From contig NZ_JAGGOT010000018.1 in NCBI RefSeq assembly GCF_018614195.1, forward strand, positions 31,345 through 95,344: a stretch of 64,000 bases of DNA, written 5' to 3'. This document shows, piece by piece, positions 34,666-42,364 of the stretch (the stretch's first letter is position 1; each line of letters begins with the position of its first letter). This stretch comes from Streptomyces sp. ISL-43 (GTDB lineage Bacteria; Actinomycetota; Actinomycetes; Streptomycetales; Streptomycetaceae). Below the pieces are notes generated by a model. The model made no database searches and was not told the DNA's origin. It saw nothing but the letters and a program-made list of their open reading frames with translations. Both the position numbers and the translations under genes were made by a program.

Positions 34666-35353
34666 TCATCGGGTCCAGGTAGCGGAGCAGGACGGTCTTC
34701 AGCTCCGCGACGTACGCGTCCCGCTCGGCGCCCTCGCTGGCCAGGATGAGTTCGAGCGAGGTTTTGACGATGCCGAGCACCATGTGCGCGACGTGGGTGA
34801 GCTCGGCGGTGGTGGGGGCGGCCTTGCCGGCCGGGGTGGCGGTCTCGGGTGTGACGCAGGCGCGCAGCACCTCCTCGACGCGGGTCAGCATTCCGGTGTG
34901 GAGCTCGTCGTGCTCCTGGGTGATCCCGGGGACGCCGGAACCGTGCATGAGTGCCCAGAAGGCCGGGTTCTCGCAGTTGAAGGCGATGACCGGGTCCAGG
35001 ACCGCGTCGAGCAGCTCGGGCAGCGGCCGGTCGAGGTTCTCGGGGAGGAAGGCCTGGCCGTGTGCCTCGTGGGCGCGGTGGAGCAGCTGGCCGCCCAGCT
35101 CGACGGCGATGGCCTCCTTGTTCGGGAAGAACTGGTAGAGCGTGCCCGGGGACACGCCGGCCTCGCGGGCGATGGCGTTGGTGCTGGCGGCGGCGTAGCC
35201 GGTGCGGCAGAACACCCCCGCGGCCGCCGCCAGGAGCTGGGCGATCCGGCGCTCGCCGCGGGCCTGGCGGCGGCGGGGCGGTGTTCCGGCTGCCGCCTCC
35301 GGGGTTGATTCACCCGCTTTGTCCGTGCTCTTGGTCCGAGAGCTCTCCCGCAT
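34643..35353 (-). CDS. TetR-family transcriptional regulator
   Basis: The 236-residue product has an N-terminal tail rich in charged residues and a TetR helix-turn-helix (about 35-85, AIAREAGVSPGTLYQFFPNKEAI). A ligand-binding helical region follows. It is divergent from the MMPL exporter gene, and the 131-base gap carries repeated dyads. It most likely represses the exporter and itself until a ligand binds. Confidence 0.9.
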   Translation of the reverse strand: MRESSRTKSTDKAGESTPEAAAGTPPRRRQARGERRIAQLLAAAAGVFCRTGYAAASTNAIAREAGVSPGTLYQFFPNKEAIAVELGGQLLHRAHEAHGQAFLPENLDRPLPELLDAVLDPVIAFNCENPAFWALMHGSGVPGITQEHDELHTGMLTRVEEVLRACVTPETATPAGKAAPTTAELTHVAHMVLGIVKTSLELILASEGAERDAYVAELKTVLLRYLDPMITTPPPR

Positions 35354-35384
35354 GTCCAATCCCTTGCTTCCTGTGGGCGATTGA

Positions 35385-35439
35385 CAAACGCGAGTACTCG
35401 CTCGCATTCTTGGGGAACGCGAGCGACTGCTCGTGTTTG
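35385..35439. promoter_or_regulatory. Operator-like repeats and promoter between tetR and MMPL genes
   Basis: Two copies of an AACGCGAG-ACT-GCTCG element lie at 35387-35405 and 35416-35435. The first contains the perfect palindrome GCGAGTACTCGC (35390-35401). The ends CAAACGCGAG and CTCGTGTTTG form a further inverted repeat with one mismatch. A TTGACA box at 35381-35386 overlaps the element's edge and may be a -35 box for the exporter gene. This fits binding by the adjacent TetR protein. Confidence 0.65.
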
Positions 35440-35484
35440 CCAGTCTAAGTGGCCTGGCAATCACGGTGAAGGGGACACCGAGAC

Positions 35485-37728
35485 ATGACCGAAGTCAAAA
35501 AACCGCCGTCGGCCGGGGAGGGCGGCCGGTGGACCCGGGTCGTCACCGCACGCCCGAGGCTCTCGCTGCTCCTCGCTCTGCTGGTCACCGCACTGGCGGT
35601 CTTCGCGGGCGGCGGCGTCGCCGACCGCCTGGGCAGTGGAGGCTGGGAGGACCCCGGAGCCCGGTCCACCTATGCCGCCGAGGCCCTGGAGCGCGAGTTC
35701 CCGGGGTCCCAGTCCAATCTGCTGCTGCTCGTCGACGCGGGAGCCGGGGTGGGGCCGGCCGGGGTGGACGACCCCGCCGTCGCCGCCGAGGCGCAGCGGC
35801 TGTCCGCGGAACTCGCCGCCGAGCAGGGCGTGATCGGCGTGGGCTCCTACTGGCAGACCCAGCTGCCCGCCCTGCGCTCCACGGACGGCAGGCAGGCCCT
35901 CGTCGTCGCCCGGGTGCCCGGCGACGACAAGGCGGTCAATGCCGTGCTCGACCGGATCGCCCCGCACTACCGCGGTGAGCACGGCCCGGTGAAGGTCTCC
36001 CTCGGAGGGCCGGCCGCCGTCCAGCGCGAGGTGACCACCACCATCCAGGAGGACCTGCTGCGCGCCGAGCTGATCGCCCTGCCGGTGACGCTCGTCCTGC
36101 TCGTCCTCGTCTTCGGCAGCGCCGTCGCGGCCCTGCTGCCCCTCGGTGTCGGCATCGTGGCCATCATCGGGACCAATGCCGTGCTCCGCGGCCTCACCGA
36201 GTTCACCGACGTCTCCGTCTTCGCGCAGAACCTCACCACCGCGCTCGGCCTCGGACTCGCCGTCGACTACGCCCTGTTCATCGTGCGCAGGTTCCGCGAG
36301 GAGCTGGCCGCCGGGCGCGACCCGGTGGCCGCCGTCGGGGCCACCCTGCGCACCGCCGGGCGCACGGTGCTGTTCTCCGCGCTGACCGTCGCCGTCTCCC
36401 TCTCGGCCATGCTCTTCTTCCCGATGTACTTCCTGCGCTCCTTCGCCTATGCGGGGGTCGCGGTGGTCCTGCTCGCCGCGGCGGCCGCGCTGATCGTGCT
36501 GCCCGCCGCGCTGGTGCTGCTCGGGAACCGCGTCAACTCCCTCGACATGCGGCGGCTGTGGCGCCGCGGCGGCCCGGCCCGGGAGTCCGCGGCCGGGGGC
36601 GGGGGCGGGCGGGGCTGGGCCCGGCTGACGGCCCTGGTGATGCGCCGCGCCCCGCTGTTCGCCCTGGCCACCACGGCCGGGCTGCTGCTCCTCGGGCTGC
36701 CCTTCCTCGGGGTGAAGTTCGGCACCGTGGACGACCGGCAGCTGCCGAAGACCGCCGAATCGCATGTGGTGCAGCAGCAGATCCGCGAGGGCTTCGCGGG
36801 CGCCCCCGGTGGCGCGCTGACCGTACTGACCGAGGGCGCGTCCGGCGCCGCCGCTCTCGACGGCTACAAGCGGGAGGTGGAAGCCCTGCCCGGCGTGGTG
36901 AGGGTGGACGGGCCCGTGAGCACGGTGTCCGGCGAGGCGTACGCCTACTTCTCGGTGCTCACCGAGGGCGAGGCGGTGGGGCAGGGGGCCCAGGACCTGG
37001 TCGGCCAGGTCAGGAAGGTGGAGGCCCCCTTCGAGACCTCCGTGACCGGACAGGCGGCGGTGCTCGTCGACGCCCGCAAGGCCATAGCCGAGAAGCTGCC
37101 CCTGGCCCTGGCCCTCGTGGTCGCGGCGACGCTACTCCTGGTCTTCCTGCTCACCGGCAGCCTGCTGATCCCGCTCCAGGCGGTACTGCTCAACGCGCTG
37201 AGCCTTACGGCGATGTTCGGGGCGGTGGTGTGGGTCTTCCAGGAAGGGCACCTGTCCGGACCGCTCGCCTTCACCTCCACGGGCGACATCGAGACCACCT
37301 TGCCCGTGCTGATGTTCTGCATCGCCTTCGGACTCTCCATGGACTACGGGGTGTTCCTCATATCCCGGATCAAGGAGGAGTACGACCGGACCGGGGACCA
37401 CGAGGGTGCGGTACGCGCCGGGCTGGCCCGCACGGGCGGTCTGATCACCGCGGCGGCCGTGATCCTGGCCGTGGTGATGGTCGCCATCGGCAGCTCGCGG
37501 GTGACCAACACCAAGATGCTGGGCCTCGGGATCGCGCTGGCCGTGCTGATGGACGCGATGGTCGTCCGGAGCCTGCTGGTTCCGGCGGTCATGAAGCTGA
37601 CCGGAAAGGCCACCTGGTGGGCGCCGGCGCCGCTGCGCAGGGCGCACGAGCGGTTCGGTCTGAGTGAGGGGGAGCCCGCGGTGCCGGCGGCCGAAGCGCC
37701 GGAGCCGATACCCGCGGCAAGCCGTTAG
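35485..37728 (+). CDS. MMPL/RND-family membrane transporter
   Basis: The 747-residue product has the MMPL pattern of two halves. Each has a membrane helix, a large outside loop and five clustered helices. The block GLGLAVDYALFIVRRFREEL (about residue 253-272) and its partner FGLSMDYGVFLISRIKEEYDRTG (about 615-637) are the conserved Asp-Tyr segments involved in proton coupling. The family exports lipids and antibiotics. It is divergent from a TetR regulator and probably controlled by it. Confidence 0.9.
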   Translation: MTEVKKPPSAGEGGRWTRVVTARPRLSLLLALLVTALAVFAGGGVADRLGSGGWEDPGARSTYAAEALEREFPGSQSNLLLLVDAGAGVGPAGVDDPAVAAEAQRLSAELAAEQGVIGVGSYWQTQLPALRSTDGRQALVVARVPGDDKAVNAVLDRIAPHYRGEHGPVKVSLGGPAAVQREVTTTIQEDLLRAELIALPVTLVLLVLVFGSAVAALLPLGVGIVAIIGTNAVLRGLTEFTDVSVFAQNLTTALGLGLAVDYALFIVRRFREELAAGRDPVAAVGATLRTAGRTVLFSALTVAVSLSAMLFFPMYFLRSFAYAGVAVVLLAAAAALIVLPAALVLLGNRVNSLDMRRLWRRGGPARESAAGGGGGRGWARLTALVMRRAPLFALATTAGLLLLGLPFLGVKFGTVDDRQLPKTAESHVVQQQIREGFAGAPGGALTVLTEGASGAAALDGYKREVEALPGVVRVDGPVSTVSGEAYAYFSVLTEGEAVGQGAQDLVGQVRKVEAPFETSVTGQAAVLVDARKAIAEKLPLALALVVAATLLLVFLLTGSLLIPLQAVLLNALSLTAMFGAVVWVFQEGHLSGPLAFTSTGDIETTLPVLMFCIAFGLSMDYGVFLISRIKEEYDRTGDHEGAVRAGLARTGGLITAAAVILAVVMVAIGSSRVTNTKMLGLGIALAVLMDAMVVRSLLVPAVMKLTGKATWWAPAPLRRAHERFGLSEGEPAVPAAEAPEPIPAASR

Positions 37729-37843
37729 CCCGCTAGCCCGGTGGCCGGGAGCCGCCGGCCGGGAGTCGCCGGCCGGACAGCGTGGTCGGAGCCTGTGGAG
37801 ACGGGCCCCGGGAGGGTCGCGTCCGTGGCCCGGAATCCGGGGG

Positions 37844-38044
37844 TCAGTCTTCGCGGCGTCCCCGGTTGCCGGGCCGGCGGGCCACCCAGGCGCGGATGGT
37901 GTCGGTGTACCAGTAGGGCTTGCCGCCCTCCACGTGGTCGGGGGCCGGCAGCAGCCCGTGCTTGCGGTAGGAGCGCACGGTGTCCGGCTGGACCCGGATG
38001 TGAGCGGCGATCTCCTTATACGACCACAGTTGTCGGTCGCTCAT
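37844..38044 (-). CDS. Small helix-turn-helix DNA-binding protein (MerR/excisionase-like)
   Basis: The 66-residue product is a single winged helix: LWSYKEIAAHIRVQPDTVRSYRKHGLLPAPDHVEGGKPYWYTDTIRAWVARR. The final Trp-Tyr and DTIRAW pattern fits AlpA/excisionase-type or BldC-like one-domain MerR proteins, though it is not BldC itself. The start at 38044 has a perfect AAGGAGGTG ribosome binding site. No phage or integrase gene lies nearby, so a host regulatory role is more likely. A 16-base palindrome lies upstream at 38280. Confidence 0.8.
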   Translation of the reverse strand: MSDRQLWSYKEIAAHIRVQPDTVRSYRKHGLLPAPDHVEGGKPYWYTDTIRAWVARRPGNRGRRED

Positions 38045-38279
38045 CCTCGACACCTCCTTGTCCACGCCGCGGGGCCGGCCGGGAGGCCGTCGGGGGAGCC
38101 GGCGCGTGGACACTGACGATCACTCAGGTTTGTGCCCGGAGAACGACGGACGGTGAAGGCAGGGGAGGGGCTGTCGACCGGCTGTGACGGAAAACCCGCG
38201 TAATGCGGATATGCGTGACACAACGGCGACCCCTGTGACACGCACGGCACACAAGGCGCATGCGCAGCATCCGTTCCAA

Positions 38280-38295
38280 ATGCCATATATGGCAT
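38280..38295. promoter_or_regulatory. Perfect 16-base palindrome upstream of the small HTH gene
   Basis: ATGCCATATATGGCAT is fully self-complementary and unusually AT-rich for this genome. It lies between the iolG stop and the HTH gene start, about 240 bases upstream of the latter. It is a candidate operator. Confidence 0.45.
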
Positions 38296-38311
38296 GACGG
38301 GCCTGTCAGGC

Positions 38312-39325
38312 TCAGCGGTAGAGGCCCGGGCGTTCCACCTGCTCCACGAGGGTCCGTACGCCGCTGCGCGCCGCGGCGAGGCCCGCCTCGGAGACGGCCG
38401 CCGCCGCGTAGCCGTCCCACGCGTCGGGGCCGTCCACCCGGCCCCGCGCGGCCGCGGTGACCCAGCGCCGGAGCTGGCGGTCGTAGGCGTCGGCGAACCG
38501 CACCGTGAAGTCCTGGTCGATCTCCCCGCCCCACCGGCCCGCCGACTGGACGACCATCGCGTGGCCGTCGCCGATCCGGGCGCTGCCGGACTCGCCGACC
38601 GCCTCGCACTGCACCTGGTAGCCGAAACCGCAGTTGACGAAGATCTCGACGTCCACGACGGCGCCGCCCGAGGTCTCCATGAGGACGAGGCGCGGATCGC
38701 GCAGCCCCTCGGGGGCTGCGGAGGTGGGCGTCGGGGAGAGCACGGTCACGGCGGTGATCTCCTGCCCGAGCAGCCAGCGGGCCGCGTCCACCTCGTGCAC
38801 GACCGAGTCGCTGATCAGCATGTCGCTGGTGAAGAAGGACGGCGAGGAGGCGTTGCGGTGCCGGCAGTGCAGGAAGAGCGGCCGCCCGATGCCGCCCGCG
38901 TCGAGCAGCTCCTTGAGCCGCGCGTACTCGGCGTCGTAGCGCCGCATGAAGCCCACCTGGACGAGCCGGTGCCCGTGGCGCGCCTCCGCCTCCATGATCC
39001 GTAGGGCGCCCGCCGGATCCGGGGTCAGCGGCTTCTCGCAGAGCACCGGCAGCCGCCGTTCCAGCGCGTGCAGGATGGCTTCCTCGTGCGCGGGCCCGGG
39101 CGAGGCGATCAGTACGGCGTCCACTCCGGGCGCGGCTATCGCGGCCGCCGGATCGGTGTGCGCGCTCGCCCCCTCCAGCCTGGCCGCGACCTCCTTGACC
39201 CGGTCCCCGTCCGGGTCGGCCACGGCCACCACCCGGGCCCCGCCCACCGTCCGCCCGAACCGGCGGACGTGGTCGGAGCCCATCTTCCCGGTGCCGATGA
39301 CGGCGATGCCGAGCGTGCTGGTCAT
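38312..39325 (-). CDS. iolG: Gfo/Idh/MocA oxidoreductase, probable myo-inositol 2-dehydrogenase
   Basis: The 337-residue product has an N-terminal NAD-binding Rossmann fold ([13 protein letters not shown]) and the family's substrate block [10 protein letters not shown] with its catalytic-region Lys. A C-terminal alpha/beta domain includes [11 protein letters not shown] and [11 protein letters not shown]. Inositol dehydrogenases oxidise myo-inositol to 2-keto-inositol, the first step of the pathway encoded to its right. It sits 54 bases downstream of the iolE-like gene on the same strand. Confidence 0.8.
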   Translation of the reverse strand: MTSTLGIAVIGTGKMGSDHVRRFGRTVGGARVVAVADPDGDRVKEVAARLEGASAHTDPAAAIAAPGVDAVLIASPGPAHEEAILHALERRLPVLCEKPLTPDPAGALRIMEAEARHGHRLVQVGFMRRYDAEYARLKELLDAGGIGRPLFLHCRHRNASSPSFFTSDMLISDSVVHEVDAARWLLGQEITAVTVLSPTPTSAAPEGLRDPRLVLMETSGGAVVDVEIFVNCGFGYQVQCEAVGESGSARIGDGHAMVVQSAGRWGGEIDQDFTVRFADAYDRQLRRWVTAAARGRVDGPDAWDGYAAAAVSEAGLAAARSGVRTLVEQVERPGLYR

Positions 39326-39379
39326 GTCTGTTCCTCCGTGGGGTTCGGCCGGCGTGGCTTCGGGTCGGCGGGGGTTCGG

Positions 39380-40294
39380 TCAGCGGGCGCCGCAGGAGCG
39401 CAGATAGGCGCGGGTGCGGCGGGCGATCGGCAGCGGACGGTCGGGCGGGCACGGGTACATGTCCTGCTCCACGATCGCGAACAGGTCCACGCCGAGCCGC
39501 TGTGCGGCCGCCAGTACCGGTTCCAGCGCGGGCACCCCCGCCGGCGGCTCGCACATCACCCCGCGGGCCACGGCCGGCCCGAAGGGCACCTGGCCCGCGA
39601 CGACTTCGGCGAGGATCCGGGGATCCACCTGCTTGAGGTGCAGGTAGCCGATCCGCTCCGCGAAGGTCTCGATGGCCTGGACGCTGTCGCCGCCGCAGTA
39701 CGCGTAGTGCCCGGTGTCCAGGCAGAGGGAGACGAGCGCCGGATCCGTCGCGTCGAGGAAGCGGGCGACGTTCTCCGGAGTGTCGATGTGCGTGTCGGCG
39801 TGCGGGTGGACGACGATCCGCAGCCCGTACCGGTCCTGGACCTGCCGCCCCAGCCGCTCGGTCTGCGTGGCGAGTTCACGCCAGGCTGCGGGCGTGAGCG
39901 TGCGGTCCTCCAGTACCTCGCCGGTCTTGTCGTCCCGCCAGAAGGACGGGATCACGACGAGGTGCGCCGCGCCCATGGCGCGGGTGAGTTCCGCGATCCG
40001 CGACACGTGCTTCCAGGTGTCCTCCCATACGGCGGGCCCGTGATGGAGTCCGGTGAAGACGGTTCCGGCCGAAACCCGCAGGCCGCGCTTGGCCACCTCG
40101 TCGGCCAGCCGGGCGGGATCGGTGGGGAGGTAGCCGTACGGCCCGAGCTCGATCCACTCGTACCCGGCGTCCGCGACCTCGTCGAGGAACCGCTCCCACG
40201 GGGTCTGCGCCGGGTCGTCGGGGAACCAGACCCCCCAGGAGTCCGGAGCCGAACCGATGCGGATACGGGTCAACGCGGGCGGTGAGGACGTCAT
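39380..40294 (-). CDS. Sugar phosphate isomerase/epimerase family, IolE/IolI-like
   Basis: The 304-residue TIM-barrel product begins IRIGSAPDSWGVWFPDDP, a pattern of inosose dehydratase (IolE) and IolI. Metal-binding candidates lie in GYEWIELGPYGYLP, VVHPHADTHIDTPE, SLCLDTGHYAYCGGD and HLKQVDP. It probably dehydrates or isomerises 2-keto-myo-inositol. It is divergent from iolC with 65 bases between starts, so a common promoter region serves both arms of the inositol locus. IolE and IolI cannot be separated here by eye. Confidence 0.75.
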   Translation of the reverse strand: MTSSPPALTRIRIGSAPDSWGVWFPDDPAQTPWERFLDEVADAGYEWIELGPYGYLPTDPARLADEVAKRGLRVSAGTVFTGLHHGPAVWEDTWKHVSRIAELTRAMGAAHLVVIPSFWRDDKTGEVLEDRTLTPAAWRELATQTERLGRQVQDRYGLRIVVHPHADTHIDTPENVARFLDATDPALVSLCLDTGHYAYCGGDSVQAIETFAERIGYLHLKQVDPRILAEVVAGQVPFGPAVARGVMCEPPAGVPALEPVLAAAQRLGVDLFAIVEQDMYPCPPDRPLPIARRTRAYLRSCGAR

Positions 40295-40359
40295 GCGGCC
40301 ACCTTAAAGTGCGAGGCTCAAAGGGACGGGGAGCGTGCGGTCGGCAGGAAGGTGTGGTG

Positions 40360-41370
40360 ATGGCTACGGATCCGGTGGCGTTCGACCTGATCACGATGGG
40401 GCGCATCGGGGTGGATCTCTACCCCTTGAAGACGGGCGTACCGCTCGGGGAGGCCGACACCTTCGGGAAGTTCCTGGGCGGTTCCCCCGCCAACGTGGCG
40501 GTCGCGGCGGCCCGGCTGGGGCGGCGGACGGCGTTGATCACCCGGACCGGCGCGGATCCCTTCGGGGCGTACCTCCGCTCGGAGCTGCGCGGATTCGGGG
40601 TGGACGACCGGTGGGTGGGGGAGGTGGCGGCCTACCCGACGCCGGTGACCTTCTGCGAGATCTTCCCGCCGGACGACTTCCCGCTGTACTTCTACCGCTA
40701 CCCCAAGGCCCCGGACCTGGAGATCGGCGCGGCGGAGCTGGACCTCGACGCGGTCCGGGCGGCCCGGGTGTTCTGGATGACCGGTACGGGGCTCAGCGCG
40801 GAGCCGAGCCGCACGGCCACGCTGGCCGCGCTGGAGGCGCGCGCGAAGGCCGGGACCACGGTGTTCGACCTGGACTGGCGGCCGATGCTGTGGCCCTCCG
40901 CGGACGGGGACGGGGCCGGGGCCGGGGCCGGGGCCGGGGACCGGGCCGCGGGGCCGGGCGAGTGGTACCGGCGGGCCCTCGGGCTCGCCACGGTGGCCGT
41001 GGGCAACGCCGAGGAGTGCGCGATCGCCACCGGCGAGACCGAGCCGTACGCGGCCGCGCGGGCCCTGCTCGCGGCCGGGGTGGAGCTGGCGGTGGTGAAG
41101 CGCGGCCCGCAGGGGGTACTGGCCGTCCACCGCGACGGGACGGTGGTGCAGGAAGCGCCGGTGCCGGTGACGGTCGTCAACGGGCTCGGGGCGGGGGACG
41201 CGTTCGGCGGGGCCCTGTGCCACGGACTGCTCGCGGGATGGGAGTTGGGGCGGACGATCCGCTACGCGAACGCGGCCGGGGCGATCGTGGCGTCACGGCT
41301 GGCGTGCTCGACGGCGATGCCGTTCGGGCACGAGGTGGAGGAGGTGCTGGGCCGTGCCGGTGGTGTCTGA
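40360..41370 (+). CDS. iolC: 5-dehydro-2-deoxygluconokinase (PfkB family)
   Basis: IolC phosphorylates 5-dehydro-2-deoxygluconate in inositol breakdown. The 336-residue PfkB kinase has FDLITMGRIGVDLYPLKTGVPL, the GGSPANVAVAAARLG block, and the catalytic signature VVNGLGAGDAFGGALCHG near residue 275. A Gly/Ala repeat made by a six-base GGGGCC run (about 40911-40936) lengthens a surface loop near residue 190. The ATG at 40360 follows AGGAAGG. It overlaps iolB by 17 bases. Confidence 0.88.
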   Translation: MATDPVAFDLITMGRIGVDLYPLKTGVPLGEADTFGKFLGGSPANVAVAAARLGRRTALITRTGADPFGAYLRSELRGFGVDDRWVGEVAAYPTPVTFCEIFPPDDFPLYFYRYPKAPDLEIGAAELDLDAVRAARVFWMTGTGLSAEPSRTATLAALEARAKAGTTVFDLDWRPMLWPSADGDGAGAGAGAGDRAAGPGEWYRRALGLATVAVGNAEECAIATGETEPYAAARALLAAGVELAVVKRGPQGVLAVHRDGTVVQEAPVPVTVVNGLGAGDAFGGALCHGLLAGWELGRTIRYANAAGAIVASRLACSTAMPFGHEVEEVLGRAGGV

Positions 41371-42364
41371 GTGGGCGATGGAGTGGACGGGACTGCTCGT
41401 GCTCGACCTCGAACCGGGAGAGGTGTACGCGCACACGTGCGGGGAGTCGGAGTGGATCGTGCTCCCGCTGGCAGGTGCCTGCGCGGTCCGCTGCACGGAG
41501 CCTTTCCCCCACCCCGCCCCTTCCCGAAACCGGGCTCTGCCCGGACCCGCGCCTCAAACACCGGCGGGGCTGAGGAGATGGGGATCCGCCCCGGCCGCCG
41601 GGCCGTCCGGCGGCGTCAGCGACGATCCGGCCCCGCCGGCGTTCGAGGCACGGGGGTCTGGGGGCAGCACCCCCAGCAGCGGACCGCAAGTCTTCGAACT
41701 GCACGGGCGGACCGGGGTGTTCGACGCCGTCACCGATTTCGCCTACCTGCCCCGGGACGGACACGCCGAGATCACCTCCCCCGGAGGGGGACGCTTCGCG
41801 CTCGCCGGGGCGCGGTGCGAGCGGCGACTGCCCGCCCGGTACGGGCCCGCCCGACAGGTCCCGGTGGAACTCAGGGGCGCCGGGCAGTGCTCCCGTCAGG
41901 TCAACAACTTCGCCGCCGCCGCCGCCTTCGCGTGCGACCGGCTCATCGCCGTCGAGGTGCTGACACCCGGCGGGAACTGGTCCTCGTACCCGCCCCACAA
42001 GCACGACGAGCACCGGCCCGGTGAGGAATCCCGGCTGGAGGAGATCTACCACTACGAGATCCGCGGCCACGGAGAAACGCCCGGACTGGGATATCAGCGT
42101 GTCAGCCCCTCCCCGGCCGGGAAGACCGACATCCTCACCGAGGTGAGGACCGGGGACACCGTGCTCATCCCGGACGGCTGGCACGGCCCGTCCATCGCCG
42201 CGCCCGGACACGACATGTACTACCTCAACGTCATGGCGGGGCCCGACCGGACCCGGGAGTGGCTGATCAGCGATCACCCCGATCACGGCTGGATCCGCTC
42301 CACCTGGGCCGGCCAGGACACCGACCCCCGGCTGCCCTTCTACCGCGCGGAGGACCCCGTATGA
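41354..42364 (+). CDS. iolB: 5-deoxy-glucuronate isomerase with an in-frame repeat insertion
   Basis: IolB isomerises 5-deoxyglucuronate to 5-dehydro-2-deoxygluconate. The 336-residue cupin protein has the family segments CGESEWIVLPLAG, FELHGRTGVFDAVTDFAYLPRD, SRQVNNFAAAAAF, GGNWSSYPPHKHDEHRPGEES (metal-site His) and a further cupin repeat with WHGPSIAAPGHDMYYLNVMAGP. Between about residues 50 and 112 it carries roughly 63 extra residues of low complexity, from a palindromic DNA repeat that kept the frame. Without it the length would be normal. Start GTG at 41354 overlaps iolC, and the stop overlaps iolD. Activity may be reduced, or the insert tolerated as a loop. Confidence 0.82.
   Translation: MPVVSEWAMEWTGLLVLDLEPGEVYAHTCGESEWIVLPLAGACAVRCTEPFPHPAPSRNRALPGPAPQTPAGLRRWGSAPAAGPSGGVSDDPAPPAFEARGSGGSTPSSGPQVFELHGRTGVFDAVTDFAYLPRDGHAEITSPGGGRFALAGARCERRLPARYGPARQVPVELRGAGQCSRQVNNFAAAAAFACDRLIAVEVLTPGGNWSSYPPHKHDEHRPGEESRLEEIYHYEIRGHGETPGLGYQRVSPSPAGKTDILTEVRTGDTVLIPDGWHGPSIAAPGHDMYYLNVMAGPDRTREWLISDHPDHGWIRSTWAGQDTDPRLPFYRAEDPV
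41501..41689 (+). repeat. Palindromic interspersed repeat inserted in iolB
   Basis: This stretch interrupts the iolB cupin. Its arms at 41546-41572 and 41627-41654 (CCTCAAACACCGGCGGGGCTG against CCCCGCCGGCGTTCGAGG) are inverted copies with few mismatches, followed by the hairpin CTGGGGG-CAGCA-CCCCCAG (41658-41676). From memory, this sequence type recurs between genes in many Streptomyces genomes. The insert length is about 189 bases, a multiple of three, so the reading frame continues. Edges are estimated from the protein. Confidence 0.7.

Noticed and set aside
33675..34682. A 335-codon intact membrane protein gene
   Set aside because: The frame runs antisense through copZ at its start. Only the middle part codes for antiporter sequence, with the two ends of that protein in other frames, so it is a pseudogene.
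37844..38044. Phage excisionase marking an integrated element at tRNA-Arg
   Set aside because: The HTH protein is excisionase-like in fold only. No integrase, phage gene or att repeat is found, and the tRNA lies 17 kb away.
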